From NCBI RefSeq assembly GCF_009711475.1, contig NZ_SMMD01000943.1, positions 1 through 25,431 of the forward strand: 25,431 nt of DNA. The letters are read 5' to 3'. The notes beneath the pieces were generated by a model that saw nothing but the letters and a program-made list of their open reading frames with translations, did no database searches and was not told the origin of the DNA. Each line of letters opens with the position of its first letter. The stretch's first letter is position 1. This DNA is from Fulvivirga aurantia (GTDB taxonomy: Bacteria > Bacteroidota > Bacteroidia > Cytophagales > Cyclobacteriaceae). Positions 6,718 to 16,900 of the stretch are shown here, in pieces. The position numbers and the translations under genes were made by a program.

Positions 6718-9700
6718 TTAAAGTGTAACTTTTAGATTGACACCATACCTTCTGGTTGAAGGAATATATGTTCTCTGCTCAAAACCTTGTGCGTTTGTTG
6801 AGCCAAATGTGTTGGTCTCAGGATCAAAGTTTGTATGCTCAGGAAAGCCTGGTGCAAAAAACCATAGGTTACGACCAGATATTGAAACTTCTACCGAGCC
6901 AAAAGGCAATGATTGCAGGAGCTTATCCGGTAATGAGTATGACAATGAGATTTCTCTCAATCGGTACACGGTACCGTCATAAACATTATCTTCAGCAGTA
7001 CCACCAAAGCCGTAATTATCGAAATACAGGCGGTTAGTATTTATCTGAATATTATTTACAGTTTTGTTGCCTTCAGCATCTCTAAGTGGTTCTCCGGTAT
7101 TAGCATCTCCAAAAACACCCGGAAGTACTACAGATGCATCTCTGTCTTCGGTATCTTTAGTTACACCTCTGGAAAGTAGTGTAGCTACTGTTTGAGAAAA
7201 TAAATCGCCTCCCTCTTTCCAATCAAAAAGCACTCTAAGCTTGAGGCCTTTGTAGCTGAATGTATTTGTTACAGCAAATATGAAATCTGGGTTAGGGTTA
7301 CCTACAATACGCGTATCATTGGCCTGAATCTTATTACCAGTATTTGGATCTATCAGTAAGTTGCCTTCGTCATCTCTGGCATTGTAAGAACCTTGTAAAA
7401 CACCATATTCTTCACCCGGTACAAGTACTACTCTAGGGTCTCCAAAACCTGCAGCTATCACCAACTGCTCATTGTCTCCGATATCTACTACTTCATTTTT
7501 GTTGTGTGTGAAGTTTCCGTAGATATTCCATCTGAAACTGTTATTTAAAGAAACCGGAGTAATATCAAGACCTATTTCTACCCCTTCGTTAGTGATTTCC
7601 CCAACATTTGTCACCTGGCTCGTAAAGCCGGACTCTGAAGGAACTGTCACAGATATGATCTGATCTGTAGTTTTTCTATCATAGTAAGTGAAATCTAACC
7701 CCAGTCGGTTGTTGAAAAACTGAAGTGAAGTACCTAGTTCGATTTCCTCAGTAAACTCTGGTGTCAACTCAGGGTTACCAAGCACATTACCCTGGCTGGC
7801 TGCAGATACGTTGTTTGCTGTAGCCGTGTTTAGCGGAAATGCCAGACCATTCGAGTTATTACCCAATGTCGGATTCGTAACGAATATTGGATCTATACTG
7901 TAAGGTGCGGCATCATTACCTACCTTAGACCAGCCTGCTCTTACTTTACCAAAAGTGAGTACATTTCCACCAATGTCAAAAGCATCAGTGAAGATGAAGG
8001 AAGAACTCACTGCCGGATAAAAGAAGCTTCTATTATCTTCAGGCAATGTTGACGACCAGTCATTTCTACCTGTTAGGTTTAAGTACAAAAAGTCTTTATA
8101 ACCTAGCGAGATATCTCCAAATACCCCTATTAGTCTTCGCTTGCTATCTCCCAGGTCTCCCGGACTTACCAGGTTAGCTGTATTACTCAGGTTGGTGATC
8201 CCTCTGGAAACTATGCTTGTACCTGTAATGGTACGGTTATCAAACCTTCTTTGGTTGAAGTTTTGACCAATAGTAGCTGTAAGGTCTATATCATCAGTGA
8301 GGTCTTTAGAAATAGTAAGTAAAAAGTTAGATTCGATTTCCTGCCAGAAATATCTGTCATTGATAATCTCTCCAATACCATTTCTACCTACAGAACCTGC
8401 ACCAACGACCTGAAATCTATCGTCTGTATATTGGTTTACACCAACTTTGTAGCTGGCAGTAAGCCAATCTGTAAAATCGTATGAGAAGTTTACATTACCC
8501 ACAAAACGGTGTACTTCACTTGTAAACTTACTATTTTCCAAAGTCCAGTAAGGGTTATCTGCATTTACAGGGAAAGCATTACCACCGGTAGTTGGGTCGG
8601 TAAATGGTAATAAATCAAAATCATTGATTGGCCACGCTCTATTAAGCCAAAGCAAACGTGATGTTACTGACGTAGCTCCAACTGCATTACCCGAAAGTGG
8701 CGGCCCTACCTGGTTGGTTTGTGTGTAGGAAAAATTACCTCCCGCTATCAAACCATTGTCTAAAATGGATCTTCCTCCAAGGCTTATTGTTGTCCTGTCA
8801 AACTCAGTAGTAGGTATAAAACCTGCCTGATCTGTACGAGATACAACAAGGCTCATGTTTCCTTTTTCTCCTCCACTATTAATTGCAATGCTATTCTCAA
8901 GTACATGCCCTGTGTCGAAGAAATCTTCAACATTATTTGGGTAGGCGCGGTAAGGAATATTGATAGCACCTGTCACGTTTCCGGCAGAATCGAAAGTAGA
9001 AAACTGAGGAAATGCATTTGGAAGTCCGTTAGGGCCTCCATACCAGTGAGGAATACTATCGAGATCAGAAAATTTAGGACCCCAAGATCCGTTTACGTTT
9101 CCATAATCACCATCTGACCCAGCTCCGTAAGTATTCTGATAGTCGGGCAGATTAGCCACGCGCTCAAAAGAGTAAGAAGAGGTAAGCGATATTTCTAATC
9201 CTTTCCTAGATGCTTTACCTGACCCACCTTTGGTTGTAATTAATACCACACCATTAGCTGCCCTGGAACCATAAAGAGCCGCAGCTGCACCTCCTTTTAG
9301 TACTGTAATTGAAGCAATGGAGTTTGGATCAAGGTCAGAAATTCTATTAGAATAAGCCGCCCCATTAGCCAATTGACTTGCCGTGGAGCTCTGGCCGGCA
9401 TCGAAAGGAATACCATCTACTACGAACAGTGGTAAGTTGTTACCTAAGGCAGATGAGTTACCTCTGATTGTAATCCTTGTAGAGGCGCCTGGTACAGAAC
9501 TGGAACCCTGGATTTGTACCCCTGGTATTTTTCCCTGCAGTGAACGTACCGCATCAGGCTCTGAAATCTGCTGTACCTGGTCAGACTCCACATTTGCCAC
9601 AGAGTAGCCCAATGCTTTTGTTTGACGCTCGATACCCTGTGCTGTTACCACCACCTCTGTAAGCTGTGTTACGTCAGAAGCCATGGCCACATCAATAACC

Positions 9701-9972
9701 GCTCTATTACCAATTGGTATCTCCTGAGAGGCCAAACCGATAAAAGAGAAAATCAGCACACCGTCATCATTTGGAACACTCAGTCTATAATTACCATCAA
9801 TATCGGTAACTGTACCTGTGGTAGTTCCCTTTAACACAACGTTGACACCCGGTAGAGTTGACCCATCCTCAGCTGAGGTGACCTTTCCGGAGACCGTCCT
9901 TTCTTGAGCCCACGATTCGCTAAATGCAAATGCGAACATCAACATGAAACTCAAAAGTAAATACTTCTTCAT
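6718..9972 (-). CDS. susC: SusC/RagA-family TonB-linked outer-membrane transporter
   Basis: 1084 aa. Signal peptide to Gln23 (SWAQ). A carboxypeptidase-regulatory-like domain (about 27-98) with GVNVVLKGTTTGTVTDIDGNYRL is followed by the SusC signature LTEVVVTAQG (104-113). Next come the plug (LQGKIPGVQIQG, ITIRGNSS, PLFVVDGIPF, and ITVLKGGAAAALYGSRAANGVVLITTKGG) and a long beta-barrel ending in RRYGVNLKVTL with the hydrophobic C terminus of outer-membrane barrels. It imports a bulky nutrient using TonB and proton-motive force together with the SusD lipoprotein. It is the first gene of a four-gene operon. No ECF sigma/anti-sigma pair, hydrolase or SusR lies beside it. No clear -33/-7 pair was found upstream. 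Confidence 0.96.
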   Translation of the reverse strand: MKKYLLLSFMLMFAFAFSESWAQERTVSGKVTSAEDGSTLPGVNVVLKGTTTGTVTDIDGNYRLSVPNDDGVLIFSFIGLASQEIPIGNRAVIDVAMASDVTQLTEVVVTAQGIERQTKALGYSVANVESDQVQQISEPDAVRSLQGKIPGVQIQGSSSVPGASTRITIRGNSSALGNNLPLFVVDGIPFDAGQSSTASQLANGAAYSNRISDLDPNSIASITVLKGGAAAALYGSRAANGVVLITTKGGSGKASRKGLEISLTSSYSFERVANLPDYQNTYGAGSDGDYGNVNGSWGPKFSDLDSIPHWYGGPNGLPNAFPQFSTFDSAGNVTGAINIPYRAYPNNVEDFFDTGHVLENSIAINSGGEKGNMSLVVSRTDQAGFIPTTEFDRTTISLGGRSILDNGLIAGGNFSYTQTNQVGPPLSGNAVGATSVTSRLLWLNRAWPINDFDLLPFTDPTTGGNAFPVNADNPYWTLENSKFTSEVHRFVGNVNFSYDFTDWLTASYKVGVNQYTDDRFQVVGAGSVGRNGIGEIINDRYFWQEIESNFLLTISKDLTDDIDLTATIGQNFNQRRFDNRTITGTSIVSRGITNLSNTANLVSPGDLGDSKRRLIGVFGDISLGYKDFLYLNLTGRNDWSSTLPEDNRSFFYPAVSSSFIFTDAFDIGGNVLTFGKVRAGWSKVGNDAAPYSIDPIFVTNPTLGNNSNGLAFPLNTATANNVSAASQGNVLGNPELTPEFTEEIELGTSLQFFNNRLGLDFTYYDRKTTDQIISVTVPSESGFTSQVTNVGEITNEGVEIGLDITPVSLNNSFRWNIYGNFTHNKNEVVDIGDNEQLVIAAGFGDPRVVLVPGEEYGVLQGSYNARDDEGNLLIDPNTGNKIQANDTRIVGNPNPDFIFAVTNTFSYKGLKLRVLFDWKEGGDLFSQTVATLLSRGVTKDTEDRDASVVLPGVFGDANTGEPLRDAEGNKTVNNIQINTNRLYFDNYGFGGTAEDNVYDGTVYRLREISLSYSLPDKLLQSLPFGSVEVSISGRNLWFFAPGFPEHTNFDPETNTFGSTNAQGFEQRTYIPSTRRYGVNLKVTL

Positions 9973-10110
9973 ATTTGATTATTTAAGTGAAAATTAGATT
10001 TCGGCAAAACGGCATAGTACCGAGCAATTTCCACTAAGGGTTGGCTAGCGAAATACCCGATAAAAATATAGTTTAGGCCTTATTTCAAAGGTCTACATAT
10101 GGCGGGCAGC

Positions 10111-10144
10111 AAAAACCCCCCAAAAAGCATGATTTTTTGGGGGG
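10111..10144 (-). terminator. Intrinsic terminator of the sensor kinase/response regulator transcript
   Basis: On the minus strand, six G:C pairs plus five A:T pairs (10116-10126 with 10134-10144) form a perfect 11-bp stem around a 7-nt loop. The stem is followed by a TTTTT run (complement of 10111-10115). It lies 45 bp past the response-regulator stop and separates that transcript from the SusC operon promoter region. The remaining gap from 9973 to 10110 holds nothing else I can name. Confidence 0.9.
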
Positions 10145-10188
10145 CTTGTATCACTTAAACAATCGGATTTGGGGCAAAGGCACCCCCT

Positions 10189-10818
10189 TTAGATCAATTT
10201 CTCCTTTGTAGCTTTTGCTATAGCTTCAGATTTACTATTGACTTGCAGCTTAGAGTAAATGTTTTTTATATGAGATTTGGCAGTTTCTTTTGTGATGAAA
10301 AGTTCCTGAGCAATCATACTATAACTCTTGCCCTGTGACAGTAGCTCCAGCACTTCCGTTTCTCTATTAGATAGTGGTGAATTAGGATTTTTCTGAAAAG
10401 AACTCACCACCATTTTTGCAATTTTGCTACTCATTGGTGCTCCTCCATTGATCACCTCATCAATCGCATCTAGCAGCTCAGAATGGCTTGTGTTTTTGGT
10501 AATATAGCCTGCAGCACCTGCGCATAGTGCCTGAAAAACCAACTCACTATTTTCGTAAATCGTATTTACAATCAGATCTATATTCGGATTCATTTTTTTA
10601 ATCGCTGCGATGGCGTCTATACCATTCATACCAGGCAATTCAAGGTCCATGAGTATAATCTCCGGTTTATCCTTTTTGAGATTCTTAATGGCATCTTCGG
10701 CATTATCATAGCCGTTTACCACATAGTATTTACTTACACTATTGATTATTAAAGAAAAGCCTTCGCGTACAGCATCGTTGTCTTCAACGATTACTACCCT
10801 GGATCTAAAGTAATTCAT
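10189..10818 (-). CDS. NarL/FixJ-type response regulator (REC + LuxR HTH)
   Basis: 209 aa. The N-terminal receiver (about 5-125) has the acidic pocket Glu12-Asp13, phospho-acceptor Asp58 in ILMDLELPG, Thr86 and Lys108 in GYITK. All the residues needed for phosphorylation are present. The C-terminal LuxR-type HTH (about 145-205) shows LSNRETEVLELLSQGKSYSMIAQELFITKETAKSHIKNIYSKL. It is a DNA-binding regulator phosphorylated by the HisKA_3 kinase encoded 18 bp upstream in the same direction. HisKA_3 kinases with NarL-type regulators are a standard pairing. Targets are unknown; nearby envelope genes (porU, the SusC operon) are candidates only by position. Confidence 0.95.
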   Translation of the reverse strand: MNYFRSRVVIVEDNDAVREGFSLIINSVSKYYVVNGYDNAEDAIKNLKKDKPEIILMDLELPGMNGIDAIAAIKKMNPNIDLIVNTIYENSELVFQALCAGAAGYITKNTSHSELLDAIDEVINGGAPMSSKIAKMVVSSFQKNPNSPLSNRETEVLELLSQGKSYSMIAQELFITKETAKSHIKNIYSKLQVNSKSEAIAKATKEKLI

Positions 10819-10836
10819 CCTTATTTCATTTAGTTT

Positions 10837-13800
10837 TTAAAAAATCTTCATTTTACGTGAAGTCTGATCTGATTCTATTACACCGTAAAGTGTCACTCTG
10901 GTGCCCCCTGGTTTAGGGTTGCTCTCTACTTGTATATTGCAATTTATTTGGCTGGCTCTGGATCGCATATTCTTAAACCCATTGCCTTTTCTGAGCTTTT
11001 CGCTAGATATGCCCTCGCCATTGTCGTTAAGTTCTATTACGAATTCGCGTCCTTTCAGGTTCAAACCAAAATATACCTCAGTGGCTTTCGAGTGCTTTAG
11101 GGCATTTGTCATTGCTTCTTTAAAAATCAAGACAATATGCCTGCTATAACCTGACGGCACAGAGGTATGCTTTCCCTGTATACCAATCACCTCAGAGTAA
11201 AAATCAATGGGCACATTGCCATATAATTCTTCTCCAAAGTCTTTGATATAGGTGAAAATTTCTTCGATATCATCGCTCTCAGGGTCGATAGACCAAATAA
11301 AATCCTTTGTCCCGTTAAAAAGTGATTTGGTATGCTTTTCAATATTTTGAAGCAATTCATCAACCTCACTTGATTTATCTTTCAACTTCATGTTTATGAG
11401 ATTGGCAAATACTGTAATACTTGCAAGCTGATTTCCCATATTGTCGTGAAAATCCCGAGCCATACGCTTTCTCACCTTTACTAACTCTTCTGCCCGTATA
11501 CGCTCAATGGTTAATACTTTATTGAGATTGGCTTTAATGCGATAGTCGTTGAATAATTTTATAGCAATAAGAAAAATCAGTACCATTACGGCAAAAAACC
11601 ATGCTTCCTGCCAAAATGGTGGTACAATAAGAAACGAAAACTGAGCCGCTTGCTCATTCCAAACCCCATCACTATTAGAAGCCTTCACTTCAAAAGTATA
11701 ATCGCCTGGTGGCAAGTTGGTATATACTGCTTCTGATTTTTTGGTTGGTGGTGACCAGTCAGTTTCAAAGCCTTTGAGCCTAAACTGGTATTTTACTTCC
11801 TGAGGGTTTATATGACTGCTGCCAAAATACTCAACAACCAGGCTGTTTTTATTATATGGCAATTTTAGATTGTGAGGTAGTGTAAACCAACTACTCAAAC
11901 TATCTGAATAACTAGACCAGTCGACCTCGTTATAAAATAATTTCAACCCGGAGATATAGGTGATCGGCTCCGTGGTATTTTTAGTTTCCTTCCCTGGTTG
12001 GTATTTAAATATGCCTTCGCTAGAGCCAAACCATATATTACCATCATATTCTTTATAAAATGCATTGGGGATAGTCTGAAGTCCTTTGAAACCTTCGATT
12101 TCTGTAAAACTCTTTATACGCAGTATCTGCTTGTCTTCATCGAGATAAATCTTGTCAATGCCTCTTTCGCTGCCAACAAGCAAGTTTCCATCTTCATCGA
12201 AGATAAGGTTGTAGATCAAATCAGATGTCAACCCCTTCTCGGTTGTAATTTTGGTTGCCAAACCACTATACTTATTATATTTCAGTACACCATGGCCACT
12301 ATATCCTATCCAGTAGTTTCCTTTTTCATCCTCAACCACCATGTTTATTCTCTTGTCGAAAATGTTGTCTTCCCGAAATAACTCTGGCTCTCTTCCCTCT
12401 ACAAAATAACTAATACCCTCGCGTGTGACTACCATCACCTTGCCAGGATATAGCTCCTGAAAATTCCAGATAGTGTTATCATGCAGGCCGTTGTCTATGG
12501 TGTAATTTTCGAACGATCGGCCATCATATTTGCTTAGTCCGTTGGGTGTGCCTACCCACAGGTTATTTTGGCTATCATTATACATACACCTCACTGTGTT
12601 GAAAATGAGGCCATCGTCTTTATCATAAAAGGCAAAAGTCTCACCATCGTATTTGATTAAACCAGAACCTCTTGTGCCAAACCAAACATTACCCTGTTTA
12701 TCAGTAATGGCACAAGATATATAGGTATTACTCAACCCTTCGGCCATGCCCAGGTTAGAAAACTTGTTGCCATCATAAACATCTACACCACCACCGTGTG
12801 TGCCGATGTAATACCTATTATTAAAATCCCTGGCTATAGCAGTTACAGGTTTTCCATTTAAACCATGACCAGCCCCAAAGTGGATAAATGTCTCATTTAC
12901 CAGTTTGTAAATACCTTCACCATCGGTGCCAGCCCAAACCGTACCTTCCCGATCGCAATACACTGTATTTATTTTTGTTTCTGTAAGACCTTCAGTTTTT
13001 GAAAGGGGCTTAAATACACCATTTTCTACTCTCACTAGCCCAAAGGCTGATAGTGCCCAAAAATTACTTGAGTCTTTTACTGCGGCTGATTTTATAAAGA
13101 GGCCCTTGAGGGGATCAAAAAAATCATTAATTACATTTGGCTTATCAGGATCGTAGCGAAGAAGGCCTTTATTTGACCCAAGCCACAATATACCTGATGC
13201 ATCAGTATAAATCGAAAGCAAATAGCCCTTAAAGTCAGCGTTTTGGATCACATTTACGAATGCATTGTTTTCTAATTTAAACAAGCCATTAACTACCGAA
13301 ATCACCCAAACAGCTCCTTTTTCATCTACTTTTATGCAGATGACTTTATCATTTTTCATTTTGCCGTCCAGTTCGTAACTGGTAATGTTTTTGGTAGACA
13401 GGTCAAACCTACCTACTCCTCCTTTGGGCATTGCAAACCAAATACAGTTATCGCCCTCTGCGATCACGCTTATTGAATTGTTGTTTTCTTCGGCCGTATC
13501 GATGGTATAATTTTCAAATACCTGGCCATTGTACATAGAAAGGCCGCTGGCTGTGGCCGCCCATACGTTACCATGCTTATCAACCATAATATCGCGTACG
13601 AAATTGCTGCCTAACCCGTCTCTGATGGTAAAATTTTCAAATTCCAGGCCATTAAATCTTGAAAGGCCGCCTTGTAATGTAGCTATCCAAAGATTGCCAA
13701 AATGGTCTTCTGTAATGTCAAGGACTTTATCATGCACCAGACCATCGCTAATATCATACTTGATAAAATTGTAGGATTGTGCCACAGTGAAGTGGCAAAG

Positions 13801-13851
13801 ACAGAGCATACTCAGGCTCAAAAATGTCTTTATGTAGGTTGAAAAGTGCAT
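10837..13851 (-). CDS. Periplasmic two-propeller sensor histidine kinase (Reg_prop, Y_Y_Y, HisKA_3, HATPase_c)
   Basis: 1004 aa from the chosen ATG; an upstream in-frame GTG at 13872 is less likely because MHFSTYIKTFLSLSMLCLCHFTVAQ is itself a full export signal. Numbering is from the ATG. Residues about 25-640 hold many Reg_prop repeats (GNLWIAT, GNVWFGT, GLSKYDG patterns) forming two beta-propellers. A Y_Y_Y domain follows (about 683-745, FRLKGFETDW and PPGDYTFEVKASNSDGVW), then one membrane helix (about 750-770). HisKA_3 carries the phospho-His802 in ARDFHDNMGNQLASI. The ATPase domain has the N-box Asn916 and NDNGEG from 942. Unlike hybrid HTCS regulators, it has no fused receiver or AraC domain and relies on the separate regulator next door. 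It starts 79 bp after porU. The periplasmic ligand is unknown. Confidence 0.93.
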   Translation of the reverse strand: MHFSTYIKTFLSLSMLCLCHFTVAQSYNFIKYDISDGLVHDKVLDITEDHFGNLWIATLQGGLSRFNGLEFENFTIRDGLGSNFVRDIMVDKHGNVWAATASGLSMYNGQVFENYTIDTAEENNNSISVIAEGDNCIWFAMPKGGVGRFDLSTKNITSYELDGKMKNDKVICIKVDEKGAVWVISVVNGLFKLENNAFVNVIQNADFKGYLLSIYTDASGILWLGSNKGLLRYDPDKPNVINDFFDPLKGLFIKSAAVKDSSNFWALSAFGLVRVENGVFKPLSKTEGLTETKINTVYCDREGTVWAGTDGEGIYKLVNETFIHFGAGHGLNGKPVTAIARDFNNRYYIGTHGGGVDVYDGNKFSNLGMAEGLSNTYISCAITDKQGNVWFGTRGSGLIKYDGETFAFYDKDDGLIFNTVRCMYNDSQNNLWVGTPNGLSKYDGRSFENYTIDNGLHDNTIWNFQELYPGKVMVVTREGISYFVEGREPELFREDNIFDKRINMVVEDEKGNYWIGYSGHGVLKYNKYSGLATKITTEKGLTSDLIYNLIFDEDGNLLVGSERGIDKIYLDEDKQILRIKSFTEIEGFKGLQTIPNAFYKEYDGNIWFGSSEGIFKYQPGKETKNTTEPITYISGLKLFYNEVDWSSYSDSLSSWFTLPHNLKLPYNKNSLVVEYFGSSHINPQEVKYQFRLKGFETDWSPPTKKSEAVYTNLPPGDYTFEVKASNSDGVWNEQAAQFSFLIVPPFWQEAWFFAVMVLIFLIAIKLFNDYRIKANLNKVLTIERIRAEELVKVRKRMARDFHDNMGNQLASITVFANLINMKLKDKSSEVDELLQNIEKHTKSLFNGTKDFIWSIDPESDDIEEIFTYIKDFGEELYGNVPIDFYSEVIGIQGKHTSVPSGYSRHIVLIFKEAMTNALKHSKATEVYFGLNLKGREFVIELNDNGEGISSEKLRKGNGFKNMRSRASQINCNIQVESNPKPGGTRVTLYGVIESDQTSRKMKIF

Positions 13852-13930
13852 AATAAAATGGAAATGTAACACTTATTCTAAATTCACCCTGTTTGGGGGA
13901 ATTTTAGTTACATACACTTTTACGAAAGCC

Positions 13931-16900
13931 TTACCTCAAAAGGTATAATTTGCCATATCCCTTTTTAAAGGCTTTATCAGCCGAGGTCTCTCTACTATCG
14001 ATAGCCTGACCGTTTGACTGAACCAGCACACGATAAATATAAACCCCATTGGCCAACTGGTCGCCAAACTCATCTTTACCATTCCAGGCAAAATCAGTGA
14101 TATTGTTACCGATTCTTATCGGGCCTAATTCATTTTGTGTAATCTCTCTGACCACCCGACCGGATACTGTCATTATCTGAATTTTAATTTCATCGGGTAC
14201 TACACTCCCAGTAAGGGTAAAAATAAACCTTGTACTGGTAGAAAATGGATTGGGATAAGGGTAAAAATTAGTAATAGTCGACTCATTGACTACTTCAAAA
14301 TTTATGGAATAAGGCTCAGTGCCGCTTTCATTACCACTCTCATCTTCAGCCTCCACTCTCAGAGTGTAAATACCATCCTCCAACGGATCGGGTTTATACT
14401 CTACTTTAAAATCGCTATCGGCTGTAGCCGGAAACCATTCCACATTTGGTGATGAAAATGATACGCGCTCGAAAACACAGGCATCGCAAGGTTGGCCATC
14501 TAATTCAACTTGCTTTAAAAACAAGCGTACTCCCGTGGTATCTTTCTTCTGTAAGAAAGAGTTTTCTTCTTTCAAGGTAATGCCAATCAATGGTGATGGC
14601 GATACTATCTCTCCGTCTAGAATACGTTCTCCATCAAATACCACATCTAACAATGGATTAATATTGTCCCTATTAACATTTAAATAATTGGTGATATTCA
14701 GAATATTATTTTCATAATATTGCTCTACTTCAACCCGAGGGTTAACAAACACATTAAGGTCATTTGCTCCTGATTTGCCAAGCGTTTTTAGCTCCAACTC
14801 AAAACTCGTAGTATCGTTTATCTGCGGTGATAAAATTTTGGTGGTAAGCTTATCAGATGTACGTGAAGTTGTATTGAACGTACCATAATTTACCATCAGT
14901 GAATCGGAGAAATTCTTGTCTGAGATATTAACAAAGCGTAATGGCAATTGAATCTTCTGCCCTTCAGGCACATTTTCTTCCTGATTAAAGTCATCATTTA
15001 CCAGCAAGATACCTTCCGGTACACCGGTATAGATTACCTGCCATTTGGCCAGCTGCGCTGCGGTAAGATTGGCGGCATCGCTGGTTTCATATCTCAATCT
15101 AAGATATGGGTATTGAAGCGCGTCAATTGAAGAAATATCAACAATCTTATCTGTTTGGTTTGTAAATAGATCCACCTCATTAGCGTCATTATCTATGCCG
15201 ATAATATCGAAGCTAAAATCATCAGTTTTAGGTGTTTCTGAGATTTTGACATTTGTAATCACACTTTGCCATTGACTAGCAGGACCAATAGTAACAGAGG
15301 TCATTTCTCCGTCAGAGAAAATTCCAGAAATAACAGCATCCTGAGAAATCTCCTGTTCGTTTTCCGGAGTATCGGAGGTGGTAAATAATTGTGCTGTACC
15401 TGGCGTATTGCCTTTTCTACCAAATAATATTACAGGTTCGCCATCCTGAAGTGCTGCAATGTCGGCAGATGCCACGCCTATCTCCTCAAATTTTGAGATT
15501 ACCGTGGCAGACCAAAGGGAATACTGCGGATCGCCAATTGAATACATGACTACTGAGTCACCATCATTAATAGCATCGAAAAAGTCTATAAGATCGTCAT
15601 TGTTGTTTTCGAATTCTGTGCGTCTGTAACTATTGATAACCTGTGGAGTACGACCACAGGTACGCACATCTTGAAAAATAAATGGAATAGCGGCATACGG
15701 TACAGTTGTGTTTTTATCAAAAGCAATGAAATTGATCGTATTATCACGACATCTTTTGAGGTTATCAATATTATACTCAATACCGTTTAGCTGCACTGAA
15801 ATATCGGCTACACCGGCAGGATTGGCACTTCCATAAGTTCTTATAGATAAGTCCGTTTCTGTTTCTTCAAAATCCAGTGTTTTATCAAATGCATTTCTCT
15901 CCAGCCCTAGCAAAACATTATCGTCATACTGGGCAAATTTTGTTTGAGACCAACCCTCAGGCCCATTGTTTATGTAAATAAATGAGCTTTGCGACCACTC
16001 TTCACTCTCTCCTGCAAGTGGTTGAGCAAATTTGGTGCGCCAATAATACACAGTGCTATCTTTTGAGAGTAAGTCAGGTTGCCAGGTGGCCAGCACCTTG
16101 CCAGAAATGGTGGCCTGTTTCTTAAAACCACTATTAAAAGTCTTGAGTGTATCTATCTCAAAAAGAAAATCCCTCGTGTCGCTAAACAGATCAGTGGCCT
16201 GCGCTCTTAGCGTAACAGGATTTTCATTTACGATGGCATAGTTGACAGGAAAAAGGTTTTTAGTACCAAAGAGAGGAATAAATAAGTCAAAAGTAGCTGT
16301 GTTATTTGTTTCGTCTAATTCCTGAATTTCATTATCAGCATCGAGTGTTATGACGAATCGGTTATTTCCAAAGCTTCCGCTAACATCGTTGTCTATGGTA
16401 AGTGTGAGCGTATCTCTAAACTGCACTGACTTAAAGATAGAATCGTAAATGATGGTTGAGTTATCAGCAAATGTGCGTGTTATATTTACTTTTAGAGAGT
16501 CTTTACTGGTTATACCAAAGTTTCTGACAATCACATTTACATTAAAACTATCAGACTCAGCATTAATAGGAGTTGTGTCAAATGACTCTGCAAAAACATT
16601 GTCATCGTTTACTTCAAAATCAGGGAATGATGCGCCAAATAAACTAACAGCCGGATCTCCCAGCAATACCATCTGTTGCGCCTGAGTGATATTGATTGGC
16701 GTAGCAGATCTGCCTTCCATAAATCTGCGAGCCGTCTCTTTATGGATGATACCTATTGATTTGTTTATAAAAACAGAGTCTTCATAAGCCGTTTCGTAAA
16801 AAGTATCTGTATAGGCTCTTAATGAAGAAGAAAAGCCAAAAGAAGCGTGGGCAATAAACCCTAAGGCTCCTTTGTCAGCCGCCAAAATCCAGTTTTCTCC

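Noticed and set aside
10021..10110. A promoter for the SusC operon
   Set aside because: The minus strand has TTTG and TATATTTT, but the spacing (about 15 bp) and the missing final G do not fit the Bacteroidota consensus well enough.
11998..12381. A 127-aa plus-strand reading frame
   Set aside because: Antisense to the propeller repeats of the sensor kinase, whose repeat pattern is unmistakable. The antisense protein has no domain features.
10837..13851. Hybrid two-component system (HTCS) regulator
   Set aside because: The propeller/Y_Y_Y architecture is like HTCS, but the protein ends after the ATPase domain. The receiver and HTH are encoded by a separate LuxR-type gene.
13852..13872. GTG start giving the sensor kinase seven extra residues
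   Set aside because: The ATG at 13851 already opens a complete export signal, and the extra residues (MLHFHFI) add nothing recognisable.
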